A stretch of DNA of 64,000 bases from Wolfiporia cocos (taxonomy: Eukaryota > Basidiomycota > Agaricomycetes > Polyporales > Phaeolaceae), in the NCBI GenBank assembly GCA_029448655.1, contig JACCLO010000004.1, positions 5,022,001-5,086,000 on the forward strand, given 5' to 3'. A program made the position numbers and the translations under genes. The notes under the pieces are model-generated. The model did not search any database. It was not told the origin of the DNA and saw nothing but the letters and a program-made list of their open reading frames with translations. Shown here piece after piece: positions 45,201-54,112 of this stretch. Every line of letters begins with the position of its first letter. The first letter of the stretch is position 1.

Positions 45201-45757
45201 CATGCTATGTGGTCCGAATGCGTACCATTCCTGAGAAAGCCTTTGCAGTCTATGAGGGGACCGATAACTCTGCAGCTCCACTTGAAGGTCCAGGGGACTC
45301 ACCAGCAATGGTACTTCAGTTCAACACATCACTCGCCAAACTGGTGCATGCTGATCCTACACTGGCGACGCATCATACCACTCCTCTGGCATCAATCGTT
45401 ACGACAAATGGACATCCATACAAATGGCCACCAAGCGCTGGCCCTGGTTTGACAGGGGGCATACCGTATTGTCAGGCAACACCTCCTGTGGCTAAGCGAC
45501 CAAGGCCACAGCCGTTGCAACATACTGTAGTAAACCACACGGATAGCAACAAGGTGACTCGTGTCACAAGATCTGCAGTAAAAGCCAAGGATTCCCAGCT
45601 CATTAACGCAAGCTCAGCCATAAACGCCACCAAGGACACACCTGCTGCCACTGATACAGATGATCCCAAAAACGAGTCAAAGGCAGTACCGCGTAAGCGT
45701 GGTCGACCTCGGAAGGATTCAGTACTGCTATCCAAGCGAGTGCAGCGTCGCAAGTAG
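42274..45757 (+). CDS. USP-like cysteine peptidase with PHD finger and AT-hook
   Basis: Six exons: 42274-42463, 42516-43123, 43188-43856, 43907-44397, 44454-44676, 44726-45757. All introns are 49-64 bp, GT-AG and phase-consistent, giving an uninterrupted frame of about 1,070 residues. A Cys box WRENSCFIDVTLEGLY (C167) and a His box YEMVGRILF...KKRHYTAQFK (H436) with YDD (D451/D452) match the ubiquitin-specific protease fold, with His-Cys clusters between them. A C4HC3 PHD finger spans about 572-641 (WFCPSSC at its end), then a region reading LAPYTNSKLYPALIVG, and a C-terminal AT-hook RKRGRPRKD (about 1050-1058). Inferred role: a nuclear deubiquitinase-like protein that binds histone tails and AT-rich DNA. 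The genes around it are decayed while this one is intact. Start chosen at the first in-frame ATG; an upstream exon is possible. Confidence 0.75.
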
Positions 45758-45893
45758 CTATGTCATAGATTAAAGTAGAGATAACTGCGAAGTATGATCT
45801 GCAGAAGGAATGCAAAGATTATTTCGTAGACACGATGTTGACAAAGTGTTCAGGAACGTTCCGCGACCGCACCGATGCCCTCTTTGCTTACTT

Positions 45894-46007
45894 CTGCTGT
45901 TATTGCTGGCTCCCCAACTCTTCAGCTTGATGGTATTGGCTGCATGCCCACTGTCAAGCTCAAGGCCAACACCTCAACAGCACTGTTGGCTTTGTGCCCA
46001 TGCCATC
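45894..46007 (+). repeat. Coding-like repeat module u4
   Basis: Reads IAGSPTLQLDGIGCMPTVKL..., homologous to u1-u3 and u5, located after the USP-like gene. LTR B4 interrupts the run between u4 and u5. Confidence 0.55.
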
Positions 46008-47067
46008 TGACACAGCTATCCTGTGGGACTCACCAAGCCTAGTGCTTGAGGAACTAAGGCGACTTGATGAGGGGATAACCAGTGCAGCAGAAGGGTGGAA
46101 GGTGGCTTCTACGGCGGACACCGAGAAGAATAGAACTGAAGTATAGAGTGTCTAGCTCCTACTTAAATACATGAAGTTTATGGGTCATGTGCTACTGTAT
46201 AGTACATGCCCGAATGAGCATGGTGGCTGTTGCCATAAGGGTGACAGCTAAGTCATAACTCTACCTACAATGACCGTGTAAGGCCGGTAATGGCCATACC
46301 AATTGTAAAGGGAGAGTGAGTCATGCCATCGAGGATGGACATGTGAATATGGGCGCAGCCCGGGTATATGGAAAGGCCATATGCCGATACCTTGCGGTAT
46401 AATGGCTATTGGACGGACCTTGTGTGCTGACCAAGGCGAGACGCCGAGGTAGCAATGCCATTAAATGAACCTGTAAGGTGACTAAGGTGTGTCATCATTG
46501 GCATGTGTTATGCACTGGACCGGACGGTTACCGGGGCATGTGTTGGACTAGGCCATGAGGCTAGGTCCGGGGTTTGGTATTTGCCATGATGGCAGAAGAC
46601 TGGGGCTATGCAAGTGCTGGAGCCCAGAAGATGGTACGCGACAGCAGACCAATAGCAATATAGCCATCCGGCTATTATTGTGCTATGATGCCATGGTTAT
46701 GTGAGCATGGCATGCTCATGATGTCATTGTGGTCTAGGACCTTATGACGTGTGTGGTCTAGCTCTTACGGGTGAGACCAGTGACATAGCTATGATGTTGC
46801 TTGTGTCTAGGCAGGCATTGCGATATCGGACTGTTGGGTTACCGATGATGATGTGATGACATATAGCCTTATGACTAGCGTGTTATGCTGTGTCACGGTT
46901 GCTTAGTAGCGTGTAGGCGCCTGATGTAAGCGATAAGCCCAGTTAAGGACTTGTGTTATGGCAATGGGAGTTAACCTGTAGATAACTTGTAGTTAGACGT
47001 ATGAATCCCGGATAAATTGCTATAAATCATAGGAAAATTGCTGTATGCCTCAGATAAATCTGTGACA
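46008..47067 (-). mobile_element. Solo LTR B4 (1060 bp)
   Basis: Family B, minus orientation; perfect duplication ccatc (46003-46007 and 47068-47072). Confidence 0.9.
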
Positions 47068-47072
47068 CCATC

Positions 47073-47508
47073 ACTCCTGCCAATTCTCTCTTTGCTTACA
47101 CCTTCAATTGATGCAGGCTCCCAGATTATGTGGCTCAACAGTGTTGGCTGTGCATCCACCATTGGGCTTGAGGCCAACACCTCAGCAGCACCATCAGCTT
47201 TGTGCCTACACTGTTGCTACCCACCATGCCTTTCTGGGTTCACTGTGGGAACAACAGAACCATTCTCTCATATTTAGTAGCTGTTGTGTTTGCCATGCTG
47301 CACATTTGCACACCACGACACCTCATCTTTTCTCTACCACCATGCCAGTGCTCCAGTCCTGCGAGTGACCATGATGGAGATGCAAGCACTTCTAGCTGTG
47401 GTGCAGAGGCAGTAGAAACACATCACTTGCAAAATCGCTGCTGAAGGAAGGTTTTTGAAAGCATGGCAAGCATGATTTCCTGTGCAAAGGATTTCATCAA
47501 GGTACATT
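47073..47508 (+). repeat. Repeat module u5 and unassigned flank
   Basis: u5 (47073-47220) reads SIDAGSQIMWLNSVGCASTI..., the fifth copy of the module. The remainder to 47508 has small ORFs but no recognised protein. Confidence 0.5.
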
Positions 47509-48064
47509 TGTCACAGAATGTCTGCTAGGGCCTCTACGACTCCCTCTGTAGGTTCTTGCCCACGACCGCCTCGAGCCACGACCACGCCGTACCCCTACCC
47601 TGCCTCCATGTCTCCCTAGATACTGACAAGGTCACCTGACTCAGTAGATAGTGCTCCTGGGCAGTGCGCGCTTGCACTCACTCACATGACAGTCACAGCA
47701 GTTACATGTAGCATTACTAGGTAGTTCCCTTCGTTACGTCTGTGGCACGGTGCACAGACCTCCAGTTCAGGGCAGACCAGTAGTACAAACCACGCATGTA
47801 TATATTACGATGAGATGAGGTCTTACAACGTCATCTTTAGGATTCTCGACAGTTGAGTGTATGCCCCTTTCTTGCAACCTCTCTGTGTGCACTGGTTGAC
47901 AACACCCCTCGTTACCTCACGTCTGACTTGTCTGGGGCGCCGTCTCAGCTTATAAGGTCCCTACTTACCTGAAGGCTCAGCGCTAGTGCCTTGCACTAGC
48001 TGGACGTTTGGCCATAGAGAATCCCTGGCTGCACCAGTCTCACAGACGTTGTAAGTCTGTGTCA
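47509..48064 (+). mobile_element. Solo LTR H1 (556 bp)
   Basis: Starts TGTCACAGAATGTC, ends GTAAGTCTGTGTCA. Flanks acatt (47504-47508) and acgtt (48065-48069) differ by one CpG transition. Hairpin arms AGATGA/TCATCT at 47813-47836. Confidence 0.82.
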
Positions 48065-51050
48065 ACGTTACCATATCATGTTCTATATTTCAAAAGGTCC
48101 TGAGACTTGACATGACCTATAGATTGGGAAGCTGCGTACCAAAGATGAGACCGTAGCTCAGTTGAAATCATACTTTGCAGAGGCCTCAATCATTAATACA
48201 AAGAGCAGGATTGCAAAAATGCGAACCGAATCCAGATTGAAGGACACATATCAGATGTTCTTTTTTTAACAAACTTTCAGTTCCTATTCTGAGGAGCGTG
48301 GTATCCTAAATAAACAAGCCACACTCAATGCCACATTAGCAAAACTACCTGTGGAGACTATGAGTCCAGTGTGGCATATCAAAGGCACCAATTATACTCT
48401 CTTTATTGAATCGTCTACTGATCCGGCTGTAATTTTAGGACTTGATGCACATCAGGACATGCCTGTTGAGATCCTTCACATTGTCCTCCTCGGCTTTGTG
48501 AAATATCTGTGGTGTGATGTAATTCAAAACCAATTGCATGGCAGAGAGCATGAGAAGGAGCTGTTAGCCACACAGCTGAGCTCTATGGATGTCTCTGGAC
48601 TTGGCATCCCATCTCTTGCAGGGAAGACATTGGTACAATATGCAGGTTCACTTACAGGCTGCAATTTATAGGCCATCGCTCAGACGGCTCCATTTGTCAT
48701 CTATGACCTGGTCAGCCCTGATTGCCTTGAGACTTGGGTAGCCTTATCAAAGCTCATTTCCTTGATATGGCAACCTGAAATCCCAGATGTGGAAGCTCAT
48801 CTTGTAAGTTTCCTATCATCTCAACAAGATTATGCCTTACAGTGTCTTCATTTCAGACTGTCCTTCAACAGGAAATGCAGCATTTCATACTGTGTGCAGC
48901 TCGCTGGTCAATTCACTGGTTCAATAAGCCCAAGTTCCACATATTCCTGCACCTCACTGATCACATTCGACATTTTGGCCCTGCAATCCTGTATGTGACA
49001 GAAGTGTTCAAATCATTCAATTCTGTTTCCATGCAAAGAGCATCCATTCTAATTGGCATGAACCTTCCCGTGACATCACACGTGCATTTGCACAAGGCAA
49101 CTGAATCAGGCATCTGATGAGTGGTGGACTGTGTATGTTCAGCAGTCAAAAACAAGACACATCTGAAGCTGTCAGCCATACTGCTTTGTTTTCTTTCAAG
49201 AAGGCCAATTGGCAAACAATAGGTCTGGGCCTGCAGAGGCTGCTATTCAGTGGAAGTACTGTAGCAAATTACCTTGGCATTGAGCCACTCATCAGTCCTA
49301 AACATGGTATGTTTTGGTGTACACCTGGCTGCACCACCCACACTAGTAACTAGATGCTTTCAGCATCTATAGGTTTATGTATATCTGACATGAATCCCGC
49401 ATGAAAATTCACACAGCTCCGCACAGGTCAACTCCTACCCGATAGCATACCATGCTTGTCTCAGAAGCTGCTCAAGACTAGCCACTTAGTTGTTCTACTG
49501 AATGGGGACACATGCACTCCGAACCAGTTTGTAATAGTTCGGAGTCCACAGGTCATGGGTGAAACATTTCTGGCATGCGTTGAGGAGATTGTTCAGGTCA
49601 AGGGATCGGTATCTGATATGGCATCCATACCAGACATGATCCTGTTGGAGTGTATATCAGTTGACACAGACTGTGCTGTGGGACTCACTGCCTAATCTAG
49701 AAGGGGAGGGGACTAAGCTGGAGAGCAGCAAGCCAGGGCGCGCAGAAGAAGAGGTAAGTTCTTCTAGGGTGCGCAGCGCCTAGAAGAATAGAACTAAGGT
49801 TATAGGCGTTAAGCCCTATTCTTTATATACATCATTAAGAATCATGTGATCCTATATCGTAAGGTCATGTGCGTACATCATAACGTGCATAAGTCTCTAC
49901 TCTACCTAATAGACCGTGCTGGCCAGTAATGGCCGAGCCAGTAAGGGGAGAGAAACATAATCATAAGTCGTAATCTCTAATAGTCAGCGGCCCAGAGGAC
50001 ATGACTAAGAGATGGCATTGTATGTCGTCATAATGATGCCATAGTCTAGGTAAGGCCGAGGGCCAGACCTTATGACGTCGTTATTGCATCATTGTAGCGT
50101 GCTATTGGCCCGTATGGCGCAATAGATATTCTTAGTCGGTACTAGGCCAGCTAGGCCGGAGGGCCAGAGTGTATGACATAGTGGTGACATCATATATGAC
50201 ATCAGTATGATATCATAGGTTGTGCTAGACCGGAGGTCTAGAGGTGCAACGTCATAGTGACTTTATGATGACGTGCCGTAGAAGGGACTGGGCTGTAGGC
50301 CTGGTCCGATGGTGTCATACTTCGTAGTGATGACGCATGGGTTGCATCATAGTGATGCCATAGTCTAGGTAAGGCTGAGGGCCAGACTGTATGACACCGT
50401 AATGATATCATGATGACATCATGGACTAGACGAGACCGTAGGTCTAGTCTTATGACGTAGGTTACTGTGCTTTCATCATAGAACCTGTCATGCATGATGA
50501 CTAGCGTGTAGACGCCATGTCATGGTTGCTTAGTAGCGTGTAAGCGCCATGTTCTTAGGTAATAACCATTAGGTTATACCGGTCTGTCGGCTTGTACTGA
50601 TAAGTACGGGATAACTCGTAGGTTGTCGTAATAATACTGGATAAATGGCAGAAAATAGCGGAAAAATGTCTCAGACCTAGATCTGTGACATCGGTTAGCA
50701 ACAGTGCATCAATATATTGTATGCCACACATCAGGACCATGAACTCCTGGCTGGTAGTTGGGCTTAGAGTATGTCTGATCAACCATTTTACTTTTTGATG
50801 GCTCACCTACCTGCTAGGAAATCTTGTGCATGGTGAACGTCCAACACAACTGTGCTGATAATGCATGTGATACATCAGGAATCAGCTATATATATCAAGA
50901 ATGCAGACGCACCGATCAGATACGACCCGTGGTTTCTCATCACCAGCCAGCTGATTTGATGCTGAACATGGCTCAAATGCGTGATGCTGTTTACCTACAG
51001 AAGTTTTGCATACCATCAGGAAGCCATGATGCAGATGAAATCATTGATGC
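48065..51050 (+). pseudogene. Agaricomycete TE-associated protein, decayed (5' and middle part)
   Basis: Pieces in order: IGKLRTKDETVAQLKSYF; LDAHQDMPVEILHIVLLGFV; an exon break with GTAAGT at about 48804; RWSIHWFNKPKFHIFLHL; HIRHFGPAILYVTE; IRHLMSGGLC; then, after LTR B5, VNVQHNCADNACDTSG. I recognise this arrangement from large agaricomycete proteins of unknown function in transposon regions, but cannot name the family. Damage: TAG at about 48669, a frame change near 49065, TGA at about 49104 (expected CGA), and two LTR insertions. The reading frame resumes at 61455 after I4. Confidence 0.65.
49662..50690 (-). mobile_element. Solo LTR B5 (1029 bp)
   Basis: Family B, minus orientation. Flanks tcagt (49657-49661) and tcggt (50691-50695) differ by one CpG transition. 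It interrupts the TE-associated pseudogene. Confidence 0.83.
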
Positions 51051-51323
51051 TGTCACAGTGCTACTTACCATGGCCCCTTATCCAAGTGCGTGCATGCATA
51101 ACAACAACATGTCGAGTGCTGTGCAGAGGCAGCCCTGGGTCCTAGGTTGATGAGTCAGGCAGGTGCACACACAGAGAGTAGCAGAGGGGCGGAAGCCTAA
51201 CGACTGGGATCTGGAGGATGAGGTGCTAACCTCGATCCTCGCTAACTAAGTACATGATGCAGCACTGGTAGTATACCTGCCCTAAAGGGGACCCATGCGC
51301 TGTAAGGTGCAGGACGTCACTAT

Positions 51324-52022
51324 TGTCACAGATTTGGGACATGCCACTATTTTTCCCGTATTTTTACCTATTTATCTGGTATTTCTACGACCTTGTAGAC
51401 ATTTACGCTGCTAAGCGCCCGTCTACACGTACACGCAACCAAACAACGCGTACACAACGCGGTATACGTCCACTTGTCATAACAACACGTACATAACACG
51501 CTTGTACGCGTCAATGACTCAGCGGACTAACCTCCGGTGTCACGCGCCTTACTCATATCCCGATACCGGGCTATGTCAGTACAATTGGATAAGTGGCCCG
51601 CTCGTTATCACATGCCAATGACCTTACGATTACTCATATCCTGATACCGGAATATAATAATCACATGTATGGCTTACTAACGAAGCTACAGCCACTTCCA
51701 CAACATGGACCTACGGTCCAAACAAACGATCTTACTAGTGCGGCCATTACCGGCGCACATGGTCTATTGTAGTTTACGACTTAACCATATTAGTTATGTC
51801 TGCGCACAGACCACCTTCATGTTTGGCTCCCTTACCGGTAACCAAACAAAGCATGTATATAAGTAGGGCTATCACTGCGGATAAGCCTTAGATTTGTTCT
51901 CTGCATTCGCACAGTTACATATCATCTCTGCTTGCGCCCACTAGTCTCCTCACCAACCTTCTGCAACATCTTCAAGTCGCCTATAAGGTTATAGTGTGAG
52001 TCCCACAGTCTAGTCTGTGTCA
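51324..52022 (+). repeat. 5' LTR of the intact element (699 bp)
   Basis: Starts TGTCACAGATTTGGG, ends TCTAGTCTGTGTCA. U3 runs to about 51889 and includes GCGGCCATTACCGGCGC, the GCGCACAGACC block and the promoter. Confidence 0.97.
51856..51900 (+). promoter_or_regulatory. TATA box and predicted transcript start / self-primer
   Basis: TATATAA at 51856-51862. The 11 bases AGATTTGTTCT at 51890-51900, 34 bp downstream, are the exact complement of the primer-binding site at 52025-52035. In Tf1-type elements the first 11 nt of the RNA are the primer, which fixes the predicted start at 51890. Confidence 0.8.
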
Positions 52023-52024
52023 TA

Positions 52025-52035
52025 AGAACAAATCT
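52025..52035 (+). promoter_or_regulatory. Primer-binding site for self-priming
   Basis: AGAACAAATCT, two bases after the LTR. Exactly complementary to 51890-51900 and to nothing beyond those 11 bases. No TGG for a tRNA 3' end is present here. Confidence 0.82.
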
Positions 52036-53044
52036 CCCCCATACCCCCACCCTTGCGCTTGCGCTTGGGTCTGGGTTTCTATCCTACAGGGGCTATTACT
52101 TGTTGCTGCGCACATCCCTTTCTGCCTGACAAGGCGATTGGGGTGATAGTTGAGATCTGGGGGATACATCACCATTCTCGGCAGAGGATTGGCAAACAGG
52201 GAAGCCACACCGCCTTTTTTAGGCAGGAGGCCTACCTAACCCGGACTCCAGGGTCAAGGAGACATGGTCCTCGCTGACAAGCTTGGACTATGCGCGGTTA
52301 AGACCCGCCTGTGGAGAAAAGGGGACGGTCTGCCTGTGTGCGCCCAACCCCCTGTCATGGCAAGCGTTGTTCAGCGCCCCATCACTATCCACAGGGTCAT
52401 CATTATGATGGCATGGGAATTTTCCAAAGCCGCCTCCCAGGCGTAAGGGACCTGCTTTGAACCCGTTATGGGAAAAGCAGTGAGGGGGGTGACGTAAAAA
52501 ATCACCCTGCCATAGGTCACTCGCGGTAGCCAATAGCATAAGTCCTCCGGGCAGCTCGGCGTGCGAGCATGGGTCAAACGGATTTGGGGCCCCATTGGAA
52601 GAGAAGCGCGTAGCCCACTCCCTCGGGATGTGGAGCGCTGCTGTCTCGCGATCTTAGATCGACAGTGGTTTTTTAGCCCTGATGTGACACCCATGTGGCT
52701 ACAGACGGCAACCTCATTGTTGAAGCATGGACAGGCTAAGGGATGTAAAATCCCAGCCACTTTCCGGCATCGTCCCTCCGGGGCGGTGTCGTGTATCCGA
52801 ATCCCAATCATCTGACCCAGGAACCGGCCTGGCAGTCAGCAACTCTACCCCTGGAGTCGGCGCCTCTGACCGTTAGGGTCATGCGAATATCCGCGCCGTC
52901 TCGGCACAGGGTTTGCGCGCAACATAAGAGTAATTATGCCCCGTAGTACACCTTCTTTGCTCCTGAAAAGGAGTCCACTACCCTACCTTACATAATCCCT
53001 TTTATTCCTGTTCTTGGACGTATCACTGGGAAACTTCGTTTCTC
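52036..53044 (+). other. 5' leader of the intact element
   Basis: About 1 kb between the primer-binding site and the first long ORF. It holds only short ORFs on the plus strand and a 146-codon one on the minus strand (52371-52811), neither with a known domain. Packaging and translation signals are expected here but none is visible. Confidence 0.5.
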
Positions 53045-53968
53045 ATGAAGGCTGCACTTTCTAGAATCATGCCCCGCGTTACCCGTCGCACCCGTGGCTC
53101 CTCCACTGCCCCTTACGTTAAGCCGGCGAAGCGGTCCCTTCTCAGCCGCATCGACACCACCGACATTCCTCGGGCAGAGGACGTCACCTACACCCTTCCT
53201 GTAAAGGAAGATTACACTGGGAAACTCCATCTTTGGGAGATTCCCGTCCACATGCCAAAGCACATTGCTGAGGCTGGGAAACCCGCTCCTCGACCTCCCA
53301 AACCAGTTCCGCTCGCTAAGCGTATCTGGACAGAGGAAGAGAAGCTAGCGCAATCCATTACCGCCATGGAGAACCTAATCGAACTCCGCGAACTCAACAA
53401 GCTCAAGATCGCCCGCGATAAGCTGAATAAGCGAATCGCCGCCAAACAAGCCGCCAAGGAAGCCAAGCAAGCAGCTTCTTCACTGGCCCTCCGTCTCTCC
53501 AGCCCGGCGGCCGGACCTTCAGTTCCGGCCAACCACAAGATTCTCGACCCTTCCCTCGTCTTCGGGAAGAAGAAGCCTCTCCAAGCATGCGATCAAGTTA
53601 TTCCCATGCTAGAAGGCACTCTCACTCGTCTCACTCCTCTCGCCAACCATCCCCCTAATTACCCAGGCTTCCATATGGAAAACGACATGCGTTTCCATAC
53701 TATGGTAGTAGAATTGGAGGATCTGGTGGATAACGTAAAGGATAGAGCGAGACGGGGGAGGATCACCAATAGAGACTGGAGAATTATGAAAAAGTATTGC
53801 AAACAGCTCGGCAATATTTCCTTTTTGGATTGGCGTACGGACTTGGCTCGTATCGTAGCAGAATGCGTAGCGCTACAAATTACTTTTGCCTTCGGTGTAA
53901 CACCACCTGACAAGGTGGCAGGGCCCTCAACTACTTCGGTAGAAGAGGATATACTCGCGATTGTATAG
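53045..53968 (+). CDS. Extra 5' ORF of the retrotransposon, unknown function
   Basis: 307 codons, upstream of gag and in the same frame, separated from it by a TAG and 144 bp. The protein is basic at its N-terminus (RITRRTR-like start MPRVTRRTRGSS), has a Lys/Arg/Ala-rich predicted coiled coil (about 95-145, ELRELNKLKIARDKLNK), a Pro-rich linker, and a more hydrophobic C-terminal third (FHTMVVELEDLVDNVKD ... SFLDWRTDLARIVAECVAL). No zinc knuckle and no known domain. The absence of stops in a young element suggests it is used. It could be a second structural protein or an RNA-binding factor; both are guesses. Confidence 0.7.
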   Translation: MKAALSRIMPRVTRRTRGSSTAPYVKPAKRSLLSRIDTTDIPRAEDVTYTLPVKEDYTGKLHLWEIPVHMPKHIAEAGKPAPRPPKPVPLAKRIWTEEEKLAQSITAMENLIELRELNKLKIARDKLNKRIAAKQAAKEAKQAASSLALRLSSPAAGPSVPANHKILDPSLVFGKKKPLQACDQVIPMLEGTLTRLTPLANHPPNYPGFHMENDMRFHTMVVELEDLVDNVKDRARRGRITNRDWRIMKKYCKQLGNISFLDWRTDLARIVAECVALQITFAFGVTPPDKVAGPSTTSVEEDILAIV

Positions 53969-54112
53969 TAGAAATACTATCATCTTTTAACTCTGAAATA
54001 GAGTGCGAGTGTGATCTATAACGAAAGTTGCAGCTTTCAAACCCAATCCCTTCTTAAGAATCTAAGACAATGAGTACCCGGAAACTAACATTCGTCACAA
54101 ACAGATTCACAA

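Noticed and set aside
48351..49117. KDZ or other named transposase for the decayed gene
   Set aside because: The KPKFH/HIRHFGPAIL motifs belong to an agaricomycete family I recognise but cannot tie to a named transposase, and I see no catalytic triad. Left unnamed.
52371..52811. Minus-strand 146-codon ORF in the leader of the intact element as an antisense gene
   Set aside because: No domain, no intron or promoter signal, and it lies wholly within a noncoding leader. It is most likely a chance open frame in GC-rich DNA.
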